The position numbers and the translations under genes were made by a program. Under the pieces are notes generated by a model. The model ran no database searches, was not told the origin of the DNA, and worked only from the letters and a program-made list of their open reading frames with translations. DNA of 64,000 nt from Syntrophobotulus glycolicus DSM 8271 (GTDB taxonomy: Bacteria; Bacillota; Desulfitobacteriia; Desulfitobacteriales; Syntrophobotulaceae), in the NCBI RefSeq assembly GCF_000190635.1, contig NC_015172.1, positions 620,001 to 684,000 on the forward strand, given 5' to 3'. Shown one piece after another: positions 1 through 7,749 of the stretch; the stretch's first letter is position 1, and the number at the start of each line of letters is the position of its first letter.

Positions 1-2
1 CC

Positions 3-272
3 TGCTGGCTGGAACGAAGATATGTATGGTTCCCGTTGGTCGCTGTTTTATGGGTCCTGTTATTCTGGAATCTTCCCATCTATGTGCCGGCAGCGGTCTA
101 TGTGCTTCTGACCGTGATCGCATTCCCGATCAGATTTAGAGATTGCAGGCGGATTGGGGCCAAATACCGCTGTCTCTTCCTTGTTCCTTTACTCGGAATA
201 TTGTTGGCCATCTTTGGGGCGGCTTGGAACTATTCTGATTTCCTGTATCTTTACAGAATCTTCATGGGTTAA
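3..272 (+). CDS. C-terminal end of an unidentified membrane protein (5' end outside window)
   Basis: The frame is open from the left edge of the window to a stop at 270-272, so only about 89 C-terminal residues are visible. They form two or three hydrophobic segments (around LWVLLFWNLPIYVPAAVYV and VPLLGILLAIFGAAW), separated by a short basic loop with RFRDCRRIGAKYR. A TTG at 36 could act as a start, but the frame runs upstream without interruption, so truncation by the window edge is more likely. The pattern resembles the membrane-anchored tail of some glycosyltransferases or other polytopic proteins. I do not recognise the family and assign no function. A promoter for the next gene follows after about 40 bases. 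Confidence 0.55.
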   Translation, partial: CWLERRYVWFPLVAVLWVLLFWNLPIYVPAAVYVLLTVIAFPIRFRDCRRIGAKYRCLFLVPLLGILLAIFGAAWNYSDFLYLYRIFMG

Positions 273-312
273 AAGTATTCAATATTATAGCGTATTGGGC
301 CAGGCTGGCAGT

Positions 313-341
313 TTGATTCTTATCAGGCCATAATCTATAAT
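313..341 (+). promoter_or_regulatory. sigma-A type promoter for the DUF1858 gene
   Basis: TTGATT at 313-318 and a perfect TATAAT at 336-341 are separated by 17 bp. The start codon lies 40 bp downstream with a strong GAAGGAGG ribosome binding site between them. This matches the vegetative Firmicute consensus well. Confidence 0.7.
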
Positions 342-380
342 ATAAGAATATGATCAAAACAACAGAGAAGGAGGATCATC

Positions 381-578
381 ATGATCACGAAGGAAATGGT
401 TATCGGGCAGGTTCTTAGAGAATATCCTGAAACAGCTAGATTTTTCCTGGAACTTGGAATGCATTGCTTAGGCTGCCCTTCAGCAACAATGGAGAGTGTT
501 GAAGGCGCTGCTTTGACTCATGGTAAAGACCCTGACGAATTGGTTGCCGAGCTGAACAAAGCTATAGCCGAGAACTAA
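381..578 (+). CDS. DUF1858 / hybrid-cluster-associated redox disulfide domain protein
   Basis: This is a 65-residue protein made of a single DUF1858 domain. It starts MITKEMVIGQVL and carries the diagnostic HCLGCPSA segment near residues 28-35, whose two cysteines form a CxxC pair. Members of this family often accompany hybrid cluster proteins or other redox enzymes and are thought to carry a redox-active disulfide; the exact role is unknown. The start ATG has an AGAAGGAGG ribosome binding site 8 bases upstream and its own sigma-A promoter at 313-341. It appears monocistronic, with the next gene about 180 bases away. The family call is firm; the function is not. Confidence 0.85.
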   Translation: MITKEMVIGQVLREYPETARFFLELGMHCLGCPSATMESVEGAALTHGKDPDELVAELNKAIAEN

Positions 579-762
579 TCCGGACAGGAGTTAAGGCTCT
601 TTTGAAATGTGAGAAAAGATTTTGCATTTTGAAGTACACCCCGAATAGCAGTTGGTTTTTATCCAATATTTGGGGTGGGCTTCATCTTGTGGACTCTTTT
701 CTTTTTTGATCAGGATTGCTATGATTAAAGAGAGGAAAAACACAGGTAAAGAATCCGGGGTG

Positions 763-1995
763 ATGATGTTGTACGGACTGGTCCTGGAGGGCGGCGGAGC
801 GAGAGGTTCATATCAGATTGGGGCTTGCCGGGCTCTGAGCGAAATGGGATATGATTTTCAAGTTGTTGCAGGGACATCAATAGGCGCTTTGAACGGAGCA
901 ATGATTGTTCAGAATGAATTAGAGAAGGCTTATGAACTCTGGTATAATATCAGCCCTTCCCAGTTGTTTGATCTTGACGAAGAGAAACTGGAAAAGATTT
1001 TAAACAGGGAAATCACGCAAGACAGTCTTTTGTATGTGATGAAACAGGCCAGGGACATCATCTCCCAAAAAGGGCTGGATATCAGCCTGATTAAGGCTTT
1101 TTTGCAAGAGAATATTAATGAATCCAAATTGCGTTCTTCCAAGATAGAATTTGGCTTTGTCACGGTTTCTCTTTCCGATAAAAAGCCTCTGGAGCTGTAT
1201 CTGGAGGATGTTCCCAAAGGCAAACTGACCGAATATTTATTTGCCAGCGCTTATTTGCCGGCGTTTAAACGGGAAATGATTGACGGAAAGCATTTTTTGG
1301 ACGGAGCTTTTTATAACAATCTCCCGATCAGCATGGTAACCCGCAAAGGAATGAAGGATGTCATAGCCATCAAGACCAACTCGCTGGGGATTGTCCAAAA
1401 AAAAGAACTTGCCGGTCAACACATCGTTTACATCCAGGCTAATGAAAATCTGGGCCGGACTCTGGATTTCAGCAATGCCCGGGCCAGAGAAAACCTTCAA
1501 CTGGGGTATTATGACGCCTATAGGACCATACGTGGTCTGGGCGGGAAAAAGTATTATCTGACCTTAAAAAATAACGAAAAATATTTTTTTGAATTTCTTT
1601 ACGCCATCGAAGAAGAGAGTGTGGTCAGGGTAGGGGAAAGCCTGGGGCTGGCAGATATGCCTTACCGGAGGATTTTGTTTGAGCAGATTATTCCAAGGCT
1701 GGCCTATTTATTTGAGCTGAAAAAAGGATCGATGTATGAAGATATTGTGATCGCTGCAATGGAAGTTCTCGCTGAGGAATATGGATTGGAAAGATTCACG
1801 ATTTACTCCTTTGCGGGAATGCTGGATGAGGTGAGAAGAGCTTACCGTCTGAGGCCTTTTAACGGCGATCTCCAGGAACTGAAAAAGGTTCCGCTCTTTT
1901 GGAAACAAGGAACAGTTTTGTCAAAGAAGATGAGAAATATGCTGATCCGGCAAATCGTATTCGGACTGTTTGAAGGACGACTGAAACAGGATTAG
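763..1995 (+). CDS. patatin-like phospholipase (RssA family)
   Basis: This is a 410-residue serine hydrolase with the patatin Ser-Asp dyad. From the ATG at 763 it opens MMLYGLVLEGGGARGSYQIG with the oxyanion-hole GGGARG at residues 10-15. The nucleophile motif GTSIG lies at 37-41 (Ser39) and the catalytic Asp is in DGAF at 180. Bacterial members hydrolyse acyl esters of phospholipids or related lipids; the substrate here is unknown. The C-terminal 170 residues are not a recognised domain to me. The frame extends upstream to a TTG at 652, but family members begin just before the GGGxRG motif and the extension looks noncoding. The start at 763 (or GTG 760, ATG 721) is a choice made on homology, because no clear ribosome binding site decides it. 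A terminator follows. Confidence 0.8.
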   Translation: MMLYGLVLEGGGARGSYQIGACRALSEMGYDFQVVAGTSIGALNGAMIVQNELEKAYELWYNISPSQLFDLDEEKLEKILNREITQDSLLYVMKQARDIISQKGLDISLIKAFLQENINESKLRSSKIEFGFVTVSLSDKKPLELYLEDVPKGKLTEYLFASAYLPAFKREMIDGKHFLDGAFYNNLPISMVTRKGMKDVIAIKTNSLGIVQKKELAGQHIVYIQANENLGRTLDFSNARARENLQLGYYDAYRTIRGLGGKKYYLTLKNNEKYFFEFLYAIEEESVVRVGESLGLADMPYRRILFEQIIPRLAYLFELKKGSMYEDIVIAAMEVLAEEYGLERFTIYSFAGMLDEVRRAYRLRPFNGDLQELKKVPLFWKQGTVLSKKMRNMLIRQIVFGLFEGRLKQD

Positions 1996-2016
1996 CTCAT
2001 TCTTAAATACCAATAC

Positions 2017-2050
2017 GCAAAAAAGCAGGACTAATTTCCTGTTTTTTTAT
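2017..2050 (+). terminator. intrinsic terminator after the patatin gene, insulating the dcw cluster
   Basis: A stem formed by GCAGGA and TCCTG with a short CTAAT loop is flanked by an A run on the left and seven T residues on the right. It lies 20-50 bases after the patatin stop codon and before the mraZ promoter region, so it marks the boundary of the dcw transcription unit. Confidence 0.75.
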
Positions 2051-2096
2051 TTTTTTTCAGCCGGAAGAAGGATTTAGCAAAAGAATAAAGAATATA

Positions 2097-2141
2097 GTGG
2101 TGACAAGTGGAGTAAAGTGGTTGGCAAATTGGCTTTAGTGG
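2097..2141 (+). promoter_or_regulatory. MraZ operator: phased GTGG direct repeats upstream of mraZ
   Basis: GTGG occurs at 2097-2100, 2107-2110 and 2117-2120, exactly 10 bp apart, with a further GTGG at 2138-2141. In studied bacteria MraZ binds short direct repeats about one helical turn apart just upstream of its own gene and represses the dcw operon. The spacing and position fit that model. A possible -10 (TATAGT, 2093-2098) overlaps the first repeat; I see no convincing -35. Confidence 0.7.
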
Positions 2142-2149
2142 AGTGAGTA

Positions 2150-2584
2150 ATGATGTTTATGGGGGAATACCTCCATACAATCGATAATAAAGGCAGACTG
2201 ATTGTGCCTGTTAAATTTCGGGAGTCTTTGGGTGATCATTTTATTGCCACCAAAGGCTTGGATAATTGTTTGTTCATCTTCCCCCTGAAGGAATGGAAAA
2301 GCTTTGAGGAGAAGCTCAAACAACTGCCGATTTCCCGGCCCAATGCCAGATCCTTTGTCCGCTTCTTTTTTTCCGGGGCCGCAGAATGTGAATTGGATAA
2401 ACAGGGCAGAATCTTATTGCCGGCAAACCTTCGTGAATATGCTTCTCTGGATAAAGATGTCATTTTGGCCGGGGTAATGAACAGGATTGAAATATGGGAC
2501 AACAGCAGATGGAAGGATTACAGTTCCAATGCGGAGGATCATTATGCCGAAGCCGCCGAGTCTCTGGTGGACCTTGGTATTTGA
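2150..2584 (+). CDS. mraZ: transcriptional regulator MraZ
   Basis: This 144-residue protein begins MMFMGEYLHTIDNKGRLIVP and has the two tandem SpoVT/AbrB-like DNA-binding motifs of MraZ. The second is the CELDKQGRILLP segment near residues 79-90. It is the usual first gene of dcw clusters and represses its own operon by binding direct repeats upstream, which are visible at 2097-2141. The start ATG (2150, or 2153 within ATGATG) follows GGAGTGAG. The length is normal for the family and the gene is followed 8 bases later by rsmH, as expected. A promoter and operator upstream plus a terminator before it show that transcription of the whole cluster starts here. Confidence 0.97.
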   Translation: MMFMGEYLHTIDNKGRLIVPVKFRESLGDHFIATKGLDNCLFIFPLKEWKSFEEKLKQLPISRPNARSFVRFFFSGAAECELDKQGRILLPANLREYASLDKDVILAGVMNRIEIWDNSRWKDYSSNAEDHYAEAAESLVDLGI

Positions 2585-2592
2585 GATAGGAG

Positions 2593-3534
2593 ATGGCTGG
2601 CTTGGCCTTTGAGCATACAAGTGTTCTGCTGAAAGAAACCGTCGATTCTGTTTTGACAAAAGCAGATGGAACATATGTTGACTGTACATTCGGCGGTGGA
2701 GGCCATTCCCGGTTACTCCTGGAGAAACTGTCGGATCAGGCAAAATTGATTGCCTTTGATCAGGATGAAAAAGCATATTTAAATGCCCGGTGCAGATTTG
2801 CCGGGGACAAAAGAGTGATCTTTTTCCGCAGAAATTTTGTTCACATGGAAAATACTTTAGATACGGAAGGGCTCCTTCCGGTAACCGGAATCATGTTTGA
2901 TCTTGGTGTTTCATCTCCTCAGCTTGATGAAGCTGAACGGGGATTCAGCTATAGGCATGACGCACCTTTGGATATGAGAATGGACAGATCGGCAGAATTC
3001 AGCGCCGCTGAACTCGTCAATGGCTGGGATGAAGCCGAGCTGACGAGGATAATCAGAGCCTATGGGGAAGAAAAATGGGCTTCCCGTATTTCCAAGTTTA
3101 TTGTCGAAGCCAGAAAAGAACAAGAAATCAAGACAACCGGCAGGCTGGTGGAAATCATTAAAGCGGCTGTTCCGGCAGGCGCCAGGAAAGAAGGACCCCA
3201 TCCGGCAAAAAGAACGTTTCAGGCGTTAAGAATTGCTGTGAACAGAGAATTGGACGTCCTTGCCGAGGCTCTCGATCAGGCGCTCAGATGTCTTGATTCG
3301 GGAGGCAGGCTGGCCGTGATCACTTTTCACTCTCTTGAGGACAGGACGGTAAAAGAAAAAATCCTGGAGTGGCTGGGCAGATGCACTTGTCCTCAAGGAT
3401 TCCCGGTCTGTACATGCGGAGCCAGAGCTCAAGTGAAACAGATTACCCGAAAACCGGTCATTCCCTCAAATGAAGAGATAGAGAACAACCCTCGCTCACG
3501 CAGCGCAAAATTAAGGGTGGTGGAAAAAATTTGA
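2593..3534 (+). CDS. rsmH: 16S rRNA (cytosine1402-N4)-methyltransferase RsmH (MraW)
   Basis: This 313-residue SAM-dependent enzyme methylates N4 of C1402 in the ribosomal P site. The N-terminal SAM-binding signature is DCTFGGGGHSRLLLE. The conserved MFDLGVSSPQLDEAERGFSY and MRMD segments follow, and the C-terminal half has FHSLEDR and a cysteine-rich stretch (CTCPQGFPVCTCG) typical of RsmH. The length is standard. It sits 8 bases after mraZ with a GAGATAGGAG ribosome binding site and 28 bases before ftsL, the canonical dcw order. Confidence 0.98.
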   Translation: MAGLAFEHTSVLLKETVDSVLTKADGTYVDCTFGGGGHSRLLLEKLSDQAKLIAFDQDEKAYLNARCRFAGDKRVIFFRRNFVHMENTLDTEGLLPVTGIMFDLGVSSPQLDEAERGFSYRHDAPLDMRMDRSAEFSAAELVNGWDEAELTRIIRAYGEEKWASRISKFIVEARKEQEIKTTGRLVEIIKAAVPAGARKEGPHPAKRTFQALRIAVNRELDVLAEALDQALRCLDSGGRLAVITFHSLEDRTVKEKILEWLGRCTCPQGFPVCTCGARAQVKQITRKPVIPSNEEIENNPRSRSAKLRVVEKI

Positions 3535-3562
3535 GGTCTAAAGATAAGGGGAGAAGAATACC

Positions 3563-4087
3563 ATGTTAATGGCACAGAGAAAATTTGAGTACAGCACTCC
3601 AAATGAATATCAGAGCTATCCTGAGGAGCTTTTTGATCTCAGGCCGAACCGGACCAAAAAGATAAAAAGCGCGCCGAAGAAAAAAGCCTCCACGGCTATT
3701 GGGCTTAAAAGCTTGTGCATGATGATTACCGTTGTGACGATCTTCGGATTAATCGGTGCCAAAACGATACATACAACTGTCGTTAAAGGGGCGGAATTAA
3801 AGGCGATTCAGAAAGAGATAGACACTCTGAGCGCGGAAAACACTATGCTGCAAATTGAAAAGGATAAGCTCAGCTCTGTATCGAGAATTGAAAAAGCGGC
3901 CTTGGCCATGGGGATGGAAAAGCCACAAGGTACAATTTTTATCGCGAGTAATCTGATTAAGCCTGCAAATACGGCAGGGGTAGAAAATACTCAGCAAAAC
4001 ATAGCAACCCCGGCACCTGAAGCACCTAATACCTTAGCAAGCATTTTCAAAGCCTTTACCAGCTTTTTCGCTATAACCCAGAGATAA
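3563..4087 (+). CDS. ftsL: cell-division protein FtsL-like (septum formation initiator family)
   Basis: This 174-residue bitopic membrane protein has a basic cytoplasmic N-terminus (residues 1-47), one membrane segment at about 48-68, and a coiled-coil region with regular hydrophobic spacing at about 70-110. A Pro/Thr/Asn-rich tail follows, longer than in many FtsL proteins. FtsL joins the septal FtsQ/DivIB-DivIC-FtsW-transpeptidase complex. Sequence identity in this family is low, so the call rests on topology, coiled coil and position between rsmH and the transpeptidase gene. The start at 3563 has GGGGAGAAG upstream; a second ATG six bases on is possible. An intrinsic terminator directly follows the gene, which is unusual for this operon. 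Confidence 0.85.
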   Translation: MLMAQRKFEYSTPNEYQSYPEELFDLRPNRTKKIKSAPKKKASTAIGLKSLCMMITVVTIFGLIGAKTIHTTVVKGAELKAIQKEIDTLSAENTMLQIEKDKLSSVSRIEKAALAMGMEKPQGTIFIASNLIKPANTAGVENTQQNIATPAPEAPNTLASIFKAFTSFFAITQR

Positions 4088-4097
4088 GCTATTGAGT

Positions 4098-4129
4098 AAA
4101 TCTACCCCGAAACAGGGGGTAGATTTTTT
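4098..4129 (+). terminator. strong hairpin with T-run between ftsL and the transpeptidase gene
   Basis: AAATCTACCCC (4098-4108) pairs perfectly with GGGGTAGATTT (4116-4126) around a 7-base loop, and T residues run to 4129. The ATG of the next gene begins at 4130. The GGGG that would serve as its ribosome binding site lies in the 3' arm of the stem. It looks like an intrinsic terminator or attenuator inside the operon that could also hide the ribosome binding site. Confidence 0.75.
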
Positions 4130-6178
4130 ATGATCCAATACGTTCGTATGCATAAAAGAATAGTGTTCCTCTTTGCAATATGTTCGATATTTCTACTGGT
4201 GTTGGTTGTCAGACTTGGCATCGTTCAGTTAAGAGATGGGCCGTTTCTAAAGGGAATTGCAGATGACTATCACTTTCGGGGAGTGCCTGTTGCGCCGAAA
4301 AGAGGCAATATCGAAGACTGCAATGGCAATGTTCTGGCGATGAGTGTCAGCACTCAAACTGTTTATGCAATTCCGGCTGAAGTAAAAAAATCCGGCCGCG
4401 GTGATGAAATCGCAGATAAGCTTGCCAAAATTCTCGGGGAAAACAAGGAGGACATTTTAAAGAGGATCACCAAAAGATCTTCCTTGGAGTATGTAAAAAA
4501 GAAGATTCCTGCGGAAAACGCAGCTGAAATCAAGCAGGCCAACCTGCCCGGAATTGGGGTAGTCGAAGATAGCAGCAGGTATTATCCCAATCAGACCCTA
4601 GCCGCTCATATTTTAGGATTTGTCGGAATTGACAGTCAGGGACTTGAAGGGATAGAATTTTCTAGGAATAAAGAGCTGACCGGGATTGCCGGGAGTATTC
4701 TCACAGAGTATGAAGCAAACGGCATTGAGATGCCCAATGCTTTGCAGCAGTATGTGGACCCGATTCAGGGCAATACGGTAAAATTAACGATTGACAAAAA
4801 TATTCAGGCTTTTGCCCAAAGAGAATTAGATCAGCTCATGTCCGGTCAGGGACAAAATATGGAAGGCAAAGTGCCCAAGAGTGCTTCGATTTTGGTGATG
4901 GAGCCCTCTACCGGAAGGATGCTGGCGATCGCAAGCGCACCCACTTTTGACCCGAATAACTACAAGGATGCCGACCAAAGCACCCGCAGAAATGCAGCCA
5001 TTCAGAATGGCTATGAACCCGGCTCGACATTCAAGATTATCACCCTGGCAGCGGCTCTTGAAGAAAAGGTGATCAGTAAAGAGGAGCGTTTTTATGACTC
5101 GGGCTCTTATACTGTTCTGGGGAAGAATATCCACTGTTGGAAAAGCGGAGGACATGGCAGCCAGACCTTCACTGAGGTTGCGGAAAATTCCTGTAACCCG
5201 GGATTTATTGAAATGGGGCAAAGGCTGGGTACGGGTAAGTTTTATCAATATTTGACAGCGTTCGGTTTTGGAGAAAAAACGGGGATTGAAATGTCCGGCG
5301 AGGCAACCGGTATCCTCCGCAATAAAAAGAAAGCTACGGCCTTGGATCTGGCGACAATGTCCATCGGGCAGACCAATAATGTCACTCCGATCCAACTGCT
5401 GACCGCGGTAAGTGCGGTGGCCAACGGTGGAGTCCTGATGAAGCCTCAGCTTGTTCAGGAAATCATCAATCCACAGGGAGAGGTCGTCGTTCCTTTCGCC
5501 AAACAAGAGGTTCGGCGTGTAATCAGTAAAGATACCGCAAAATTGGAAAGAGAGATTCTGGAATCAGTAGTGACGAATGGAACCGGGCGCAGAGCTTTTT
5601 TGCCGGGATACAGAGTGGCGGGCAAGACAGGCACGGCGCAGAAAGTAGCGAATGGCTCCTATGTGCAGGGAGAATATATTGCCTCCTTTATCAGCTTTGC
5701 ACCGGCGGATAATCCACGCTTGGCAATTCTGGCCGTTGTAGACGGGGTTTCATTTTATGGCGGTACGGTCGCTGCCCCGATCGTCCAGTCTGTGATGCTG
5801 GATTCTCTGAAATATTTGGGAGTAAAACCCGATATGGGCGCCCCTCTCACCCCAAAGCCTCTGTATGGGGTAGAGTTTCCTATCATTAAAAAAGCAGCTG
5901 AGGTTCCTTCTGTTTTAGGGCAGCCGCTGGCCGACGCCCAGGAAGCTTTGAAAAAAGCGGGGTTTCAGGTCATGACCGAAGGCAGCGGAAATACGGTGAT
6001 CGATCAAATTCCTCATGCCGAGGCCAGTGTTGAACAAGGCTCCTCCATTCTTCTTTATCTGGGTACGGAGGCGGGGAAACAAACACTTGGCTCGTGGTGG
6101 CGGGAAATTGACGAAGATGTTGAAGCGATAGAATCAATCGGCCCAAGAATACCGCTCAATGAAAATGAGAATAAATAG
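4130..6178 (+). CDS. spoVD: septal penicillin-binding protein (SpoVD/FtsI type) with C-terminal PASTA domain
   Basis: This 682-residue class B PBP cross-links peptidoglycan during septation or spore cortex formation. A membrane anchor spans about residues 11-31. A dimerisation domain covers about 50-210 (note VAPKRGNIEDCNG). The transpeptidase domain has STFK at 299-302 (nucleophile Ser299), SCN at 354-356 and KTGTAQ at 499-504. One PASTA domain occupies about 591-649, then a short acidic tail. A single PASTA matches B. subtilis SpoVD better than PBP2B, which has two. Only one such gene is present in this cluster, so it may serve both vegetative and sporulation septa, or another ftsI lies elsewhere. 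The start at 4130 abuts a terminator hairpin; ATG 4148 is an alternative. Confidence 0.92.
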   Translation: MIQYVRMHKRIVFLFAICSIFLLVLVVRLGIVQLRDGPFLKGIADDYHFRGVPVAPKRGNIEDCNGNVLAMSVSTQTVYAIPAEVKKSGRGDEIADKLAKILGENKEDILKRITKRSSLEYVKKKIPAENAAEIKQANLPGIGVVEDSSRYYPNQTLAAHILGFVGIDSQGLEGIEFSRNKELTGIAGSILTEYEANGIEMPNALQQYVDPIQGNTVKLTIDKNIQAFAQRELDQLMSGQGQNMEGKVPKSASILVMEPSTGRMLAIASAPTFDPNNYKDADQSTRRNAAIQNGYEPGSTFKIITLAAALEEKVISKEERFYDSGSYTVLGKNIHCWKSGGHGSQTFTEVAENSCNPGFIEMGQRLGTGKFYQYLTAFGFGEKTGIEMSGEATGILRNKKKATALDLATMSIGQTNNVTPIQLLTAVSAVANGGVLMKPQLVQEIINPQGEVVVPFAKQEVRRVISKDTAKLEREILESVVTNGTGRRAFLPGYRVAGKTGTAQKVANGSYVQGEYIASFISFAPADNPRLAILAVVDGVSFYGGTVAAPIVQSVMLDSLKYLGVKPDMGAPLTPKPLYGVEFPIIKKAAEVPSVLGQPLADAQEALKKAGFQVMTEGSGNTVIDQIPHAEASVEQGSSILLYLGTEAGKQTLGSWWREIDEDVEAIESIGPRIPLNENENK

Positions 6179-6193
6179 AATGAGGACTAAAAA

Positions 6194-6265
6194 ATGGAAT
6201 CAAACCTCATGAATAGGATTGAACCCGGAATGAACGCGGGCATGGCCCCTAATAAGAAAGGATGA
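6194..6265 (+). CDS. possible 23-residue mini-ORF translationally coupled to murE
   Basis: An ATG at 6194 preceded by GAGGA at a good distance opens a 23-codon frame, MESNLMNRIEPGMNAGMAPN and three more residues. It ends in TGA at 6263-6265, overlapping the first ATG of murE as ATGA. Four internal methionines and low complexity make it unlike a known protein. It may be a translated leader that couples murE to upstream translation, or chance. I do not recognise it. Confidence 0.25.
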   Translation: MESNLMNRIEPGMNAGMAPNKKG

Positions 6266-7749
6266 TGAGGTTGCCGGAGAAAAACAATACTCTGCAGAGC
6301 ATATCGGACCAAATTGCTGGAGCAACCTCCAGAGGAAATTTGCAGGTCGGGATAACCGGAGCAAAGATGGACTCCCGCAAGGTTATTCCGGGGGACATTT
6401 ATATCTGTATTCCGGGTTTTCATGCTGACGGGCATGATTTTGCCGAGGCTGCGGTCAAGGCCGGGGCTGCCGCTTTAGCAGTGGAACGGTACTTGCCTCT
6501 GGATGTCCCCCAGATCAAGGTAAGGAATATCCGGCAGACGGCGGGCAAGATTGCCGCGGCGGTTTTCGGTTATCCTTCCCAAAAGCTTGAATTGATTGGG
6601 GTAACCGGAACAAACGGTAAGACCACGGTCACCCATCTCATCGAAAGCATTGCGCAAGAGAACGGCAAGAAAACCGGACTGATCGGAACTCTTGGTTCAA
6701 GAATCGGAAACAGGGGGATACCCGGGCAGCATACGACACCGGAGTCGGCAGAAATTCAAGATCTTTTGAACCAAATGGTTGAAGAGGGCGTGAATACCGC
6801 GGTCATGGAGGTTTCCTCACATGCCCTGGATTTAGGCAGAATTGTCGGCTGCCGGTTTGACACTGCGATTTTTACGAATCTGACGCAGGATCATCTGGAC
6901 TATCATCAAAGCATGGAAGAATATCTCGCCGCCAAGGGGCTGCTTTTTGCGCAAATGAGCGGAGAAAAGCCCGGGCAGAAAGCCATACTCAATGCTGATG
7001 ACCAGGCTTCGGAATATTTGATGACCAAAACATCCTGCAGGGTTGTGACATACGGCATCGAAAAAAAAGCAGATTACCAAGCAGAAAAGATCGTGCTTTC
7101 AGATAAAGGGATATATTTTGACTTGGTCTACAAGAAGATCCGGGAAAAAGTATTTTTCGCGACTCCCGGAAAGTTCAGCGTCTATAATGTCCTGGCTGCT
7201 TATGCCTGGGCTTTGGACAATGGCTATGAATCGGAAAAGGTTCAAAAGGCATTATGCAATTTGCAGGGTGTACCCGGTCGTTTTCAAAGTATACGGAAGG
7301 GTCAGCCTTTTTTGGTGATTATCGATTATGCCCATACCCCCGATGGGCTGGAGAATGTCCTTAGTACCGCCAGGGAAATTACGGGCCGAAGGCTGATTAC
7401 TGTATTCGGCTGCGGAGGGGACCGGGACAGGGGCAAGAGGCCCCTCATGGCCGAAGCGGCATCCGGGTGGAGCGATTATGTGATTGTCACCTCAGATAAC
7501 CCGAGAACCGAAGATCCGGAAAAAATTATCGGGGATATCCTGCCGGGAATGGGCAAGGTGGATTATGAGGTGATTGTTGACCGGCGCCGGGCGATTCACA
7601 GGGCCTGTACTATGGCCGGTGAAGGGGATACTGTACTTATTGCCGGAAAAGGGCATGAAGATTATCAGATTATCGGAACAAGCAAAATCCATTTCGATGA
7701 CAAGGAAGAAGCAAGCGCGGCACTAAGGAGCAAGGGTTATGCTGGATAG
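6262..7749 (+). CDS. murE: UDP-MurNAc-L-Ala-D-Glu:meso-diaminopimelate ligase MurE
   Basis: This roughly 495-residue cytoplasmic Mur ligase adds the third amino acid to the peptidoglycan stem peptide. The ATP-binding P-loop GTNGKT is at residues 116-121. The substrate-specificity motif DNPR at 412-415 indicates meso-diaminopimelate rather than lysine, which agrees with dapF further along this window. The N-terminal domain carries the usual DSRKVIPGDIYICI segment. The start is ambiguous: ATG 6262 and 6265 sit too close to the AAGAAAGG ribosome binding site, and TTG 6271 has better spacing. The 3' end overlaps murF by 11 bases, implying coupling. Confidence 0.96.
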   Translation: MMRLPEKNNTLQSISDQIAGATSRGNLQVGITGAKMDSRKVIPGDIYICIPGFHADGHDFAEAAVKAGAAALAVERYLPLDVPQIKVRNIRQTAGKIAAAVFGYPSQKLELIGVTGTNGKTTVTHLIESIAQENGKKTGLIGTLGSRIGNRGIPGQHTTPESAEIQDLLNQMVEEGVNTAVMEVSSHALDLGRIVGCRFDTAIFTNLTQDHLDYHQSMEEYLAAKGLLFAQMSGEKPGQKAILNADDQASEYLMTKTSCRVVTYGIEKKADYQAEKIVLSDKGIYFDLVYKKIREKVFFATPGKFSVYNVLAAYAWALDNGYESEKVQKALCNLQGVPGRFQSIRKGQPFLVIIDYAHTPDGLENVLSTAREITGRRLITVFGCGGDRDRGKRPLMAEAASGWSDYVIVTSDNPRTEDPEKIIGDILPGMGKVDYEVIVDRRRAIHRACTMAGEGDTVLIAGKGHEDYQIIGTSKIHFDDKEEASAALRSKGYAG

